From: Treponema sp. | Lineage (GTDB): Bacteria > Spirochaetota > Spirochaetia > Treponematales > Breznakiellaceae | DNA: 50,861 bases | Direction of reading: 5' to 3' | Assembly (NCBI GenBank): GCA_031266175.1 | Contig: JAISBN010000148.1 | Location: 1 to 50,861, forward strand | Shown: positions 41,275-50,109 of the stretch, in pieces | Layout of the letters: every line of letters starts with the position of its first letter | How positions within the stretch are numbered: position 1 is the stretch's first letter | The notes under the pieces: generated by a model | What the model was told of the DNA's origin: nothing | Databases searched by the model: none | Seen by the model: the letters and a program-made list of their open reading frames with translations, nothing else | Made by a program: the position numbers and the translations under genes

Positions 41275-42342
41275 ATGCCGGCAAGCCGAAATATTAAGAT
41301 CAACGCCCCCGGCGATGTTGTCTGCATCGACGAGGCCCTGGATACGAACCTTAAAGAGGGGGAGCTTCTTATCAGGAACGAAGCGTCGCTGATAAGTTCG
41401 GGAACGGAACTGTCCCGGGTGTACGGGTTAAAAAAGGGGGTCCGGTATCCGGTCTATCCCGGCTATGCTTCCATAGGAAGGATAGAAGCCGTGAATTTTT
41501 CGCAGTCCCCGGCGGCTTCACAGCCGGCAGCTTCACAAGCGGCGGCTTTTGCTCCGGGGGACCGGGTACTGTTCAGCGGTCCCCATCAGGAGCTGCAGGT
41601 ATACGGCATCCCGGCAATGAGCAGCCTGGGCATGCTGGTTAAACTTGGTCCTGAATATGACTTCTTAAACAGCGTAGATGCAAGCCTGCTCCATCTGGGG
41701 CTGGTAGCCCTGAACGGCATTCTTCCGGCGGATCTTAAACTGGGGGATAAGGTCTGCGTCTTCGGCCTTGGGGTGGTGGGCCTCTTGACGGCTTTACTGT
41801 ACCAGGCCTCCGGCGCGGAAGTTCTGGGCATTGACGCCGTGGAAAACCGGACGGCCCATGCCCGGCAGGCGGGACTGCGGAACGCCCTGCCGGCCGGAGA
41901 CTGGCAGGAACAGGCCGGGGCGGTAAAGGAATTTTTTGGCCGGGAGGCGGACATTACCGTGGATGCCACAGGCCGTTCCGAGGGGATCATCAGCGCGGTG
42001 ATGAGCTGCGGCGACTACGGACAGGTCCTGCTGCTGGGCTCTCCCAGGATCGATCATACCTGCAATATAACTCCGGTTTTTAACCGGATCCACATGAAGA
42101 TGATGACGGTCACCGGCGCCTTTAACGGACGGTATCCGTTCTACAGGAAAGAGGGAAGCCGGGAATCCATAGAGCGGAACATAGCCAGTTTTACGGCGCT
42201 CGTAAAAACCGGCGTTATCGAACCTCGGCGGATCATCAGCCATACATTCAGGCCCGAATCGGCCATGGAGGCCTACGCCGGGCTTTTTCATCACCCCGAA
42301 ACCTATTACTGCGCGGTCTTTGACTGGAAGACCGTTATTTAA
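41275..42342 (+). CDS. MDR-family (zinc-type) alcohol dehydrogenase-like protein
   Basis: A 355-residue medium-chain dehydrogenase/reductase. The catalytic domain has ASLISSGTELSRVYG and YPGYASIGRIEAV, and the Rossmann motif is VCVFGLGVVGLLTALLYQAS. The catalytic-zinc cysteine and structural-zinc cysteines of classical ADH are absent, so it resembles the threonine-dehydrogenase-like or sugar-dehydrogenase branch seen in sugar-modification clusters. A short Ala/Ser/Gln repeat interrupts residues 78-92. Its 3' end overlaps the convergent propeller-protein gene by 8 bases. Substrate unknown. Confidence 0.75.
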   Translation: MPASRNIKINAPGDVVCIDEALDTNLKEGELLIRNEASLISSGTELSRVYGLKKGVRYPVYPGYASIGRIEAVNFSQSPAASQPAASQAAAFAPGDRVLFSGPHQELQVYGIPAMSSLGMLVKLGPEYDFLNSVDASLLHLGLVALNGILPADLKLGDKVCVFGLGVVGLLTALLYQASGAEVLGIDAVENRTAHARQAGLRNALPAGDWQEQAGAVKEFFGREADITVDATGRSEGIISAVMSCGDYGQVLLLGSPRIDHTCNITPVFNRIHMKMMTVTGAFNGRYPFYRKEGSRESIERNIASFTALVKTGVIEPRRIISHTFRPESAMEAYAGLFHHPETYYCAVFDWKTVI

Positions 42343-44083
42343 ACAGGGCCTCCAGTTCCCTGGTGGCATGCCGTTTTACCACCGCCGGAAAATCCGTAGC
42401 GGTAAAGGCCCGCAGAAGCCGTATCCCCGCGTCGCTTAAGGGGGGGCCGGAAAAACGGCAGAGATCCTTGGTGCTGGTAGCCGCGGCCATCAAGGCCGCG
42501 GGATCCATGGTCGCGTTGTCCGGAGCCAGAAGGTAGGTATAGGCCCTGATGGCGTCTCCCGCGGGATCCACCCCTATGCGGCCAATGGCCTGGCAGCAGG
42601 CCTTGAGTATTTCAGGATCTTCATAGGTACCGTTGGGAAACTTGTGGGCAAAAAGCCTGGCAAGAAAAGGAACGGTTTCCCGGGAACCAAGATACCCCAG
42701 CTGCCTGATACATTCCGCCCGTTCAAGGATCTGTACCTGGGGACGGACCGGGGAATAGGTGGGGGAAAGGGAAATACCGGCCATCTCCATTAAATAGCCC
42801 ACATAATCGGGTTCATGGATGCCAATCTGGCCGGACTTGATGGCGGCGTCAATTTCATCGTGCATCAACTGGATAACCAGGGGATCGTAACGACTCTCCC
42901 CTACCTTGGCCCAGGTTGAGGGGGGAGGATTTCCCAGACCGTAGGAGCCTTCGGGCATGGGGCCGTACATGGACCGGGGTATGTTCCGTTTCCGTTCTTC
43001 TATCCGGTAGGCGTGGAGGAAATGATCCGTACCGCCGGAATACATGTACCCTTCATCGCTGAACGAAGGAATCGCCGCCGCGCCGGTAATGCGGAGGAGC
43101 CACAGCATGCTGCCGTCGGACGCCCGGAAACCGGTAGCTCCCCTGGTGGAAAGGACATAAATGCCCCGTTCATCAAACTGCATGGCCGCCCAGTACGGTT
43201 CAACGCTGCCGCTGCCCCGTTCCGCAGCAGTTTCATGGCTGTTCCCGGTCCACTCCACCGCTCCGCTGGAAACGGAGATAAGCTGGGTTCTGCCGTCCCG
43301 AAGGGTAACGGCGATTTTGTCCTGCCAGCCCGCCGCCGCGGCGGGGGTCTGGCCCAGATTGGGCAGGGGTTCACTCGTCAGGCTTCCGGCAGTTCCCCGG
43401 AAAAGCCGTTCCACCGCGCCGGAAGCGTAGAACAGGAAAAAAGCGTCTCTGCCTCTGGAAACTTCCAGGGGAACAATGTGCAGCGGCTTGGAGCTAAGCC
43501 GGAATCTTTCGATGACGCTTAAATGGCTTAAAAGGACAAATTCATTGTTGTCCAGTACCATGGCCAGTCCGCCCCGGCGATCCAGCACGGGCTTTACAAA
43601 AATGGAACTGCCCAGATCAACGGACCACAGGGAATGACCGGACGCGGTACGGCAGAAAACCCTGGACCCCGCGGGGATAAACAGCCTGCCGTCCCAGCCT
43701 ATGACAATAGGGGCAGTGATGGGGGTATCCAGCTTCAGTTTCCACAGTTCCCGGCCTATCCGGTTCACGGCAATCACCGTTCCCCCCGCGGTACAAATAT
43801 AGGTGGTACCTTCCCGGGCCCGGCTGACAAAGGGGGTAAGTTCTTCACCGGCGCTGTAAGTCCACAGCCAGTTGCCAAAACGGCTGTAGGATTTAACATC
43901 CCCCTCTTTCAGAACCACCACCACCGATTCCGCCTGGAGGGTAGGAAGGCCGATCACGGTTCCCTTTAAATCCTGTTCCCAGATAGGATCGGCGCTGACC
44001 GGCGGTTCCCTGGTTTGGGCCGAAAGAGAAAACGCTGTTCCCGTAAACAGGAGAATACATATTTGGCAGAATTTGATTTTCAT
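42335..44083 (-). CDS. PQQ-type beta-propeller protein with HEAT-like C terminus
   Basis: About 582 residues from ATG 44083 (MKIKFCQICILLFTG, a signal peptide ending SLSAQ); the frame is open to 44245, but that part lies inside dusB. Residues about 35-370 show repeated WD/PQQ-like blades (GDVKSYSRFGNWLWTYSAGE, GRLFIPAGSRVFCRTASGHS, GRELWKL). The last 130 residues carry HEAT-like helices (LGYLGSRETVPFLARLFAHK, CCQAIGRIGVDPAGDA). It is exported, without enzyme motifs, and may be a scaffold like BamB; that is inference. The dusB stop lies one base before this ATG, so translation is probably coupled. Confidence 0.72.
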   Translation of the reverse strand: MKIKFCQICILLFTGTAFSLSAQTREPPVSADPIWEQDLKGTVIGLPTLQAESVVVVLKEGDVKSYSRFGNWLWTYSAGEELTPFVSRAREGTTYICTAGGTVIAVNRIGRELWKLKLDTPITAPIVIGWDGRLFIPAGSRVFCRTASGHSLWSVDLGSSIFVKPVLDRRGGLAMVLDNNEFVLLSHLSVIERFRLSSKPLHIVPLEVSRGRDAFFLFYASGAVERLFRGTAGSLTSEPLPNLGQTPAAAAGWQDKIAVTLRDGRTQLISVSSGAVEWTGNSHETAAERGSGSVEPYWAAMQFDERGIYVLSTRGATGFRASDGSMLWLLRITGAAAIPSFSDEGYMYSGGTDHFLHAYRIEERKRNIPRSMYGPMPEGSYGLGNPPPSTWAKVGESRYDPLVIQLMHDEIDAAIKSGQIGIHEPDYVGYLMEMAGISLSPTYSPVRPQVQILERAECIRQLGYLGSRETVPFLARLFAHKFPNGTYEDPEILKACCQAIGRIGVDPAGDAIRAYTYLLAPDNATMDPAALMAAATSTKDLCRFSGPPLSDAGIRLLRAFTATDFPAVVKRHATRELEALFK

Positions 44084-44084
44084 A

Positions 44085-45173
44085 CTACCTATAGTATGAC
44101 AGAATTTCCCGGTACTCCGCAATAGTTCTGGCGTGGACGATTTTTTCCCGGAGCGCCGCACCCCCCGGCATTCCCGGCCGGCCCGCGATACCCTTTGTAT
44201 AGGCGCAAAACTGCCTGCGCATCTCCAGGCAGGCCCGGGTTTCACCCAGATCCTCCGCCAGCATTTCCAGGTGCCGCAGGCCGGCCCGGAGCCGGGCCGC
44301 CCGAAGACGGGCTGCCTGGAGTCCGGTCGTTCCCGGGTCCTCCGGCGGAACCCCCGGCGCTCCCAGCAGGGTTTTTGTCAGGGTAAAAATAAAGGGGTTC
44401 CCCATCGCGCCCCGGGCAAACATGACCGCGGCGCAGCCTGTTTCCTCCAGCATGCGCCGGGCGTCTTCGGGGGTATACAGGTCCCCGGAACCGCAGACCG
44501 GCACGGAAAGACGGCCGGCAGCGTCCGCGATCAGGGACCAGTCGCTGGTTCCCCCGTAGCCCTGGGTTCTGGTCCGGGGATGAAGGCTTACCATGGCCGC
44601 CCCCGCTTCTACGGCGATCCGGGCGCATTCGGCATAATTCCGGGAGGCGGCGTCCCAGCCGGCGCGGATTTTTACCGTTACCGGCACGTTTCCCAGGCTT
44701 TCCCGGCTGGAGCGGACCATGGCCTCCACCGCCCTGCCCAGCCGGGCCGGATCCCGCATTAAAGCGGAACCCGCGCCGGATTTTACCACCTTGGGAACCG
44801 GACACCCCGCGTTCAGATCTACCACGTCGGGCTCCAGGGGCTTAAGCAGGGCGCAGGCCCGGCCCAGGGTGTCCGGCTGGGCGCCGAAAAGCTGGACCCC
44901 GTACCGCTTTTCCGCCTCGCCCCGCCGTACCAGACAGGCGGAATCCGCCCTTGGCGGAATTCCGGGCTTTGCCCCGGGCGAAAGCCCCGGAAGCCCGTAC
45001 AGTTCGGGACGGCGGGTCAGCGCTTCGGCGGAAACCAGTTCGGTAAAGGTAAGATCCGCCCCCGCTTCGGCGCAGATGGAACGGAACGCCCGGTCGGTAT
45101 AACCCGCCGCCGGAGCCAGGAACAGATTCCCCGGCAGTTCAAGGGAACCGATGGTTACAGGGTGGTACAGCAC
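44085..45173 (-). CDS. dusB: tRNA-dihydrouridine synthase (DusB type)
   Basis: A 362-residue FMN enzyme reducing uridines in tRNA. LFLAPAAGYTDRAFRSICAE is the family start, DVVDLNAGCPVPKVVKSGAG carries the catalytic cysteine, VTVKIRAGWD and SLHPRTRTQGYGGTSDW follow, and VCGSGDLYTPEDARRML and FARGAMGNPFIF complete the FMN site. Between ELVSAEALTRR and KRYGVQLFG lies an unusual segment of about 35 residues (DNA about 44938-44999) rich in palindromes. It sits between tatD and the propeller-protein gene. Confidence 0.92.
   Translation of the reverse strand: MLYHPVTIGSLELPGNLFLAPAAGYTDRAFRSICAEAGADLTFTELVSAEALTRRPELYGLPGLSPGAKPGIPPRADSACLVRRGEAEKRYGVQLFGAQPDTLGRACALLKPLEPDVVDLNAGCPVPKVVKSGAGSALMRDPARLGRAVEAMVRSSRESLGNVPVTVKIRAGWDAASRNYAECARIAVEAGAAMVSLHPRTRTQGYGGTSDWSLIADAAGRLSVPVCGSGDLYTPEDARRMLEETGCAAVMFARGAMGNPFIFTLTKTLLGAPGVPPEDPGTTGLQAARLRAARLRAGLRHLEMLAEDLGETRACLEMRRQFCAYTKGIAGRPGMPGGAALREKIVHARTIAEYREILSYYR
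44938..44990 (-). repeat. Palindrome-rich in-frame segment in dusB
   Basis: Plus-strand GGCGGAATCCGCC (44938-44950) is a near palindrome, followed by GGCGGAATTCC and CCGGGCTTT-gccccgggc-GAAAGCCCCGG (44962-44990), an imperfect hairpin. The segment is in frame and lies at a position where the family normally has no such insert. Confidence 0.55.
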
Positions 45174-45247
45174 GCCGCCGGTTTATTCCGTCCGCGGCTT
45201 TACCGCCCCGCCGCACCGGACTCTTAGGGCGGGGAAAGACAGCGGGA

Positions 45248-46024
45248 TCATTCTTCCGGTAACCCGAAAAATCTATTGGAATTTTCCCAGAGCCGGGCGG
45301 CGAGCTCGGCTTCGTCCAGATTCAGCATTTCCGCCATAAACCGGGCGGTCAGGGGCAGGTATTTGGGCATGTTCCGCTTGCCCCGGTAATCCGCGGGAAC
45401 CATAAACGGACTTTCCGATTCTATCAGGATCCGGTCCAGGGGCAGGACTTCCAGAGTTTCGTGAAGGTTCCGGGCGTTCCGGTAGGTAAGATTCCCCGCA
45501 AAGGAAAAGTAGAGGTTCAGGTTCAGGGCTTTTTTGGCATATTCGGCGTCTTCCGAATAGCAGTGGAGTATACCCCCCTTGGGCGGCAGCCGGTCCTTGA
45601 GAATGTCCAGTACATCGTGGCCCGCGTCCCGGTTATGGATAATCACCGGCATATTCAGTTTAGCCGCCAAATCCAGCTGGGTAATAAAAAGCTCGATCTG
45701 GGAATTTTTGTTCCCGAATTTCCGGTAATAATCCAGGCCGATTTCCCCAATGGCTACCACCCGGGGCAGCCGGACGTTCTGTTCAATGATCTGGACCCAG
45801 CCTTTTCCGGGATTCTGGACCTCCGAAGGAGACACCCCCACCGCGTGGTACACGTTGACCGCGGATTTAAGGTTCTCATAAATGGTAGAAAAGTCGTGGA
45901 GACTGTTACAAATCGACACCAGCCGGGCCACCTGAGCCTGGCGGGCCTCCTGGATTACTATGAGCTGCTCAATAGCGTCGTCAACAATGAGCCCTATATG
46001 GGAGTGAGTATCAAAATACTGCAT
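45248..46024 (-). CDS. TatD-family metal-dependent hydrolase
   Basis: A 258-residue TIM-barrel hydrolase related to TatD DNase. Metal ligands are seen in FDTHSHIG, AIGEIGLDYYRKFG, VIIHNRDAGHD and LHCYSED. The last motif, usually ETD(S/A)P, reads LIESESPF, so the metal-binding Asp is Glu and the Thr is Ser. Members act on DNA 3' ends or D-aminoacyl bonds. The promoter at 46077-46105 lies upstream, with a leader of about 50 bases. It heads a likely operon with dusB. Confidence 0.88.
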   Translation of the reverse strand: MQYFDTHSHIGLIVDDAIEQLIVIQEARQAQVARLVSICNSLHDFSTIYENLKSAVNVYHAVGVSPSEVQNPGKGWVQIIEQNVRLPRVVAIGEIGLDYYRKFGNKNSQIELFITQLDLAAKLNMPVIIHNRDAGHDVLDILKDRLPPKGGILHCYSEDAEYAKKALNLNLYFSFAGNLTYRNARNLHETLEVLPLDRILIESESPFMVPADYRGKRNMPKYLPLTARFMAEMLNLDEAELAARLWENSNRFFGLPEE

Positions 46025-46076
46025 GATTTAAGTCCACTAGGTTAGATGTTTTCCAGTTTTTTTTCTGGATGACTTA

Positions 46077-46105
46077 AGCTTAGCACAGCAAAAAATGAAA
46101 GTCAA
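46077..46105 (-). promoter_or_regulatory. Sigma-70-type promoter of tatD
   Basis: Minus strand TTGACT (46105-46100), 17-base spacer, TAAGCT (46082-46077). The leader carries a small CCAG-A8-CTGG hairpin. Confidence 0.55.
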
Positions 46106-46272
46106 GATAAATATGAAAAAACCGGAACATCTTCCGAATGGTAGCTATTGGTCGTTTTATTTACTGCTGCTTGTTGACATTCATCAAATTTCTTGCAAAA
46201 AACGCACCCAAAACTTGGTATAAGAAACCAAACTTACTAACTTAAAAAAGCATTTCTGCAAAGGAGTTTACC

Positions 46273-47025
46273 TTGCTAAAAAAGCGTATAAGAATCGTTA
46301 TCATTGACCCCAATGAAAAATACCGGGATTTCCTGGGCCGCCGGCTTTCAAGCCAGGATGATTTTCAGGTTACCGGATTCGGGTGCGACGGTTATGAAGC
46401 CGTCAAAGTGGTCGAAACCTGCAAGCCGGATGTTGTTTTGATAGACATTGACCTTCCCCTTTGTGACGGAGTACGGGCCGGCTCATTGATAAAAAAGCGG
46501 TTTCCCCTGACTTCGGTTATTATCCATAGCGGCATCGAGGAACGGCGGATTTTTTCGGTCGCCTTGAGCGGAATATCGGGATTTATCACCAAAAAAACGG
46601 AACCGGAGCTGTTGTACCAGGCAATCCGTACGGTTTACCACGGCGGCCATCTGTGGACCCCCGATATAGCCTCCAGACTTGAAAAAGTTGCCGCGCAGAT
46701 GGCGGACAATGTCCTTAAATCAAGGGGAGAGCTTCGGACAACCCGGACAACTTTTGGAAAGCTGCCGGTTAAAACCGGCAGAGATGACGCGGGTTTGGAA
46801 ACTTCGTCCCATACGCTGCCCGGAACGATTTCTTCCTCGGAAATACGGATCATCAGCTTTGTGGGTCAGGGTTTTACCAACAAACAAATTGCCGCCAGGC
46901 TGAATCTTTCGGAAGGGACGATTCGCAACTACCTTTCGACGGTACTGCAGAAAACCGGTCTCCGCGACAGAACCCAGGTTGCGATCTACGCCGTCAAAAG
47001 CGGCCTTGAAGGACTGTGTTCATAA
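46273..47025 (+). CDS. NarL/FixJ-type response regulator
   Basis: A 250-residue two-component regulator. TTG 46273 is supported by AAAGGAG at 46260-46266. The receiver domain has acidic residues after IVIIDPNE, the phosphoacceptor Asp near residue 58 (VVLIDIDLPLCDG) and the Lys in SGFITKKTEP. A linker of about 50 residues leads to a LuxR/NarL helix-turn-helix (GQGFTNKQIAARLNLSEGTI, RNYLSTVLQKTGL). No sensor kinase is adjacent. Its 3' end overlaps the convergent mtlD gene by 32 bases. A TTGACA lies at 46174-46179 but has no clear -10 partner. Confidence 0.9.
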   Translation: MLKKRIRIVIIDPNEKYRDFLGRRLSSQDDFQVTGFGCDGYEAVKVVETCKPDVVLIDIDLPLCDGVRAGSLIKKRFPLTSVIIHSGIEERRIFSVALSGISGFITKKTEPELLYQAIRTVYHGGHLWTPDIASRLEKVAAQMADNVLKSRGELRTTRTTFGKLPVKTGRDDAGLETSSHTLPGTISSSEIRIISFVGQGFTNKQIAARLNLSEGTIRNYLSTVLQKTGLRDRTQVAIYAVKSGLEGLCS

Positions 47026-48280
47026 CCGCCCCGTCGGCGGGCCGGGAATCGTCCAGGAGCGATACTTCCCGCAGTACCGGGAGGGCCTTTTCCGCGGAGA
47101 CGGCTTCTTCCAGGCCGTAACGCCGCCGGAATTCCCTGTCCGCCAGAAAGAGCGCGCCGTCTTCCGCCGGAACGGCGAAGGACAGCGCGGCCCGGTACAC
47201 TTCCGCAATTCCCCCAAAGGGAAGGCCGTATTTGGCGCAGAGCAGCATGGCCCCGGTAAGGCGGTCTTCCCGGGCAAGCTTGCGTCCCAGGTCCCGGCCC
47301 ACCCGGTACACCGTATCCCCCAGGGCGCGGTTTTTAAAACGAAAGAGCAGATCCTCGATATGGGCAGACAGATCTTCCCGGCTGTAACTGCCGGGGTACC
47401 GCTTCCCGGGATATTCCAGAACCAGGGCGTCCGCCGCTTCGTTCATCGCCCGGCGGACCCCCGCTTCGATCCCCGGCAGGGCCAGGGCTTCGGGGATGGT
47501 GGTCACCGCGGCCCCGGAGGTTTTCTGAACGCCGAGATAAGCCGCGGCGGCGTGTCCCAGGTTATGGACAAAGAGCTTCCGGTCCACATAGGCGGCTATG
47601 GGGTCCACCGGATGAATGGCGGATACCGAAAGCCCGCCCGGTCCGGCGCCTTCGTCCCGGAGCCCGGCGAAGGGCAGGCCCTGGAAGCCCCGCTTGTCCA
47701 GGATCAGGGTTTCGTATTCCTCGGCAAAGAGCATCAGGGGATCCGCCGCGGTGTCCGCGGCTTTCATGATGGGAACCATTTTGCCGATGCTGGTTTCTAC
47801 CAGTCCCACCAGGGTATCCAGGGGATACTCCGGTCCCAGCCCGCTCTGTAAAACGGAACGGAACAGGCCCGGCGCTTCCCGGTCGTTCTCGGCGATAATA
47901 ATGTCCAGGGGCCGGTCCCCGGAGAGACGCCGCCGTTCCGCCAGCCCTCCGGCAATAAGCGGCAGTATTTTGGGGAGGGCGCTCTTGCCCACGCTGGTGG
48001 CCGCCATATCCGCGGCGGCCAGTTCCGCGGCGACGGCCGCTGGATCCCCGCCGTCCACCGCCCGGACCGGTCCCACCCGGCGGAACTCGTCGGGTTTCCC
48101 CTCCCGCTTGATAGCCACCGTATAGCAGCGCCGTTCGTTCAACAGGGAAACCAGCCGCCGGTCCACGTCAACAAATACCACCTCCCAGCCGGAGCGGGAA
48201 AAAATCTGCCCGATAAACGAGCGGCCTATGTTCCCCGCGCCGAATTGTACCAGTTTCGGCCTTTCATGTACTTCACCCAT
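46994..48280 (-). CDS. mtlD: Mannitol-1-phosphate 5-dehydrogenase
   Basis: A 428-residue long-chain mannitol dehydrogenase family enzyme interconverting mannitol 1-phosphate and fructose 6-phosphate with NAD. LVQFGAGNIGRSFIGQIFSR is the Rossmann motif, FVDVDRRLVSLLN the second strand, and KLFVHNLGHAAAAYLG carries the conserved Lys, Asn and His. It is somewhat longer than the usual 380 residues. ATG 48280 has GGGA 5 bases before it and a promoter at 48301-48329. No mannitol PTS gene is in the window. Confidence 0.9.
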   Translation of the reverse strand: MGEVHERPKLVQFGAGNIGRSFIGQIFSRSGWEVVFVDVDRRLVSLLNERRCYTVAIKREGKPDEFRRVGPVRAVDGGDPAAVAAELAAADMAATSVGKSALPKILPLIAGGLAERRRLSGDRPLDIIIAENDREAPGLFRSVLQSGLGPEYPLDTLVGLVETSIGKMVPIMKAADTAADPLMLFAEEYETLILDKRGFQGLPFAGLRDEGAGPGGLSVSAIHPVDPIAAYVDRKLFVHNLGHAAAAYLGVQKTSGAAVTTIPEALALPGIEAGVRRAMNEAADALVLEYPGKRYPGSYSREDLSAHIEDLLFRFKNRALGDTVYRVGRDLGRKLAREDRLTGAMLLCAKYGLPFGGIAEVYRAALSFAVPAEDGALFLADREFRRRYGLEEAVSAEKALPVLREVSLLDDSRPADGAVMNTVLQGRF

Positions 48281-48300
48281 AACATTCCCTCTGTCTTCAA

Positions 48301-48329
48301 ACTATACCGGGAGCAGGACCAACAGACAA
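48301..48329 (-). promoter_or_regulatory. Sigma-70-type promoter of mtlD
   Basis: Minus strand TTGTCT (48329-48324), 17-base spacer, TATAGT (48306-48301), leader of about 14 bases before ATG 48280. Confidence 0.55.
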
Positions 48330-48384
48330 CCGTTACCCCGTGGAGGCAGCAAAACGCCTGCGGTGACCAGAATGGGAGAATTTT

Positions 48385-49395
48385 ATGGACAAAAAAGAGG
48401 AGTCCGGTTATAATGCAGAAGATTATGGCATACCTCTTGCTAAGGCTTGAAAAGGCGGTATAGTTATGGGTGAAAAAATCGACAAACAAACCGCTCTTGA
48501 TTTGATATGTACAACATATTCTGAATTTTCAAGTCCGGTGAAAAAATTACGCAGCCGGGTCCCGGTATCTACAAAACCCGGAGATACTAATGAAAAAGCA
48601 AAAAAAGCTGTCGCCATGTATGATGCTTACAAAGACGCGTTAGGATATGGGGCAAGTCCTTTAGGCGGTGCAGAAGAAATAAATAAAAGAATAGCAGGGA
48701 AAATATTACCGGAGCTGCAGCAGCTTCCGGATGAAGAAGTGCTTGCGATATTATATGAATGCCATAATTTAGCGCAGCGCTATGAACTATCGGTAAGAAT
48801 ACCCGATGGAGAAATAGAGATAGTTGATGAAGAAGAATTTGTATCTGCGGGAAATAACCCGGTGGAGTTGACGTCAAGTGATACGGGCTACAAGGCTGGG
48901 GATCAGATACTGGTTCAGGATCAATTTGGTAATACGATAGGGGAAGTTAGAGTTCTAGAATACAAATCCATCAATAACGGTGTTGAGATCGGACTAAGTT
49001 ATAAAGATTATGGATCCGGTTTAACAAATTACAACTGGGTTCAAACTGTGACGACTGACATGCTGGAAAAGGAGAAAACAAGCCCCTTCGTCGATGTGCC
49101 GGAGGGGGAAACCGGACCATTTTATATAAAAGCAAGTGAATATGATGTATAAGTAACTAGAATAAAAGCGCTGGGACTGGACATGATGTTTGGTGACAGA
49201 CCGAGAAGAAGGAGAAAAGATACCATGTACGGTACATGGTCGGCGGAATTGTCCTTAATGGGCAAAGATGCCGCAGGGAATTACCAGGAGATGGTAACCT
49301 TTGGATACGGATTTATAAGAGATTCAGCGGTAACACATGCTATGCCGCTTGTAGAGCGGGAACCTTCCAAAGTTCACCAGGAAAATTTTCCATAA
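48385..49395 (+). pseudogene. Gene interrupted by two in-frame stop codons
   Basis: One frame runs from ATG 48385 to the TAA at 49393, broken by TGA at 48448 and TAA at 49150. The pieces read GYNAEDYGIPLAKA, then EKIDKQTALDLICTTYSEFS to FYIKASEYDV, then MYGTWSAELSLMGKDAAGNY to the end. The middle piece alone is an open frame of 228 codons from ATG 48466 with AAAAGGCGG upstream. The three parts look like one protein of about 335 residues whose C terminus (NWVQTVTTD, AELSLMGKD, FGYGFI) I recall loosely from large hypothetical, possibly effector-like, proteins; this is not firm. It is followed at 49413 by a signal-peptide gene that is also cut. Confidence 0.6.
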
Positions 49396-49412
49396 CATAA
49401 GGAGTGAAGCCG

Positions 49413-49568
49413 ATGAAACCGGTAATTATTTTCTGTGTGATGGTGTTATGGACCGTGCCTTTGGAAGCTCAGCTAAAAAGGCCCAATTATTATCAAATGT
49501 TGTGTTGGGGCATTGGGAGCGGGTGTTCCATCTCCGATTTTCCATTGTGTTATTGTCGCCCAAATTAG
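49413..49568 (+). pseudogene. 5' fragment of an exported protein gene
   Basis: ATG 49413 has AAGGAG 9-14 bases upstream and gives KPVIIFCVMVLWTVPLEAQ, a clear signal peptide. After about residue 23 the frame enters the 3' end of an unrelated minus-strand gene and stops at 49566. Only the signal peptide and a few residues of the original gene remain. Confidence 0.55.
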
Positions 49569-49793
49569 AAAATACAATCCACTTATTATTCCAATCATTG
49601 AAATAATTAATTCAATAATTCTGTTTAAATTTATTGAAATATAAACTTTTATAAAATGCCCAATTATTATAAAAATAGTTGGTAAAATTGCCAAGAAGAA
49701 TATTGAACCAAAAATTAATGATATGATTTTATATGATCTTGAATTATTTTTTCCAGTAAATTTCAATAAGAAATTGACCACATTTTGCCTCAT
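49473..49793 (-). pseudogene. 5' part of an isoprenylcysteine-methyltransferase-like membrane protein
   Basis: ATG 49793 has GGAGG 5 bases upstream; a TTG at 49805 is the longer option. The product of about 106 residues has three hydrophobic segments (IISLIFGSIFFLAILPTIFI, IIELIISMIGIISGLYFLIW) and ends WKIGDGTPAPNAPTQHLIII-GPF. That last pattern is the beginning of the family's SAM-binding GTP-P-x-L-v-x-GPF/Y-R-x-x-R-N/H-P core. The following residues, essential in the family, are missing at a breakpoint near 49478. AT-rich, unlike the core genes. Confidence 0.65.
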
Positions 49794-49911
49794 AATATCC
49801 TCCAATAATTTCTATTATGTATATACCAATTTCTAAAAATTGTCAATCACTAATTCATAAGATTTGCGGCGAAGCCGCTTGAGAAAATTTTAAAAAATTT
49901 TAGCCCGTATT

Positions 49912-50092
49912 GCACATAACGTTCCGGCTGTTTACGACGTTTTGGCGGCCCGAATAGAAAAATGCATAGCATTTTTAGGGCCGACAAAATGTGGCGGAGG
50001 TTTTGCGTGGGAATGAGCGAAGCGATTGACCTAGCGAAACCGGAGCCCGAGCCGCCTACTGGCGGCGAAGCGTAAACAGTCCTGTTATGTGC
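49912..50092 (-). repeat. attC-like integron recombination site
   Basis: The outer arms are GCACATAAC (49912-49920) with CTGTTTACG (49928-49936), and CGTAAACAG (50071-50079) with GTTATGTGC (50084-50092). They pair as two boxes separated by unequal spacers of 7 and 4 bases, the geometry of attC sites. The interior has further imperfect complementarity. It begins 17 bases after the stop of the minus-strand kinase gene. At 181 bp it is longer than usual. Confidence 0.65.
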
Positions 50093-50109
50093 AGTACCCC
50101 CGTACCCCA

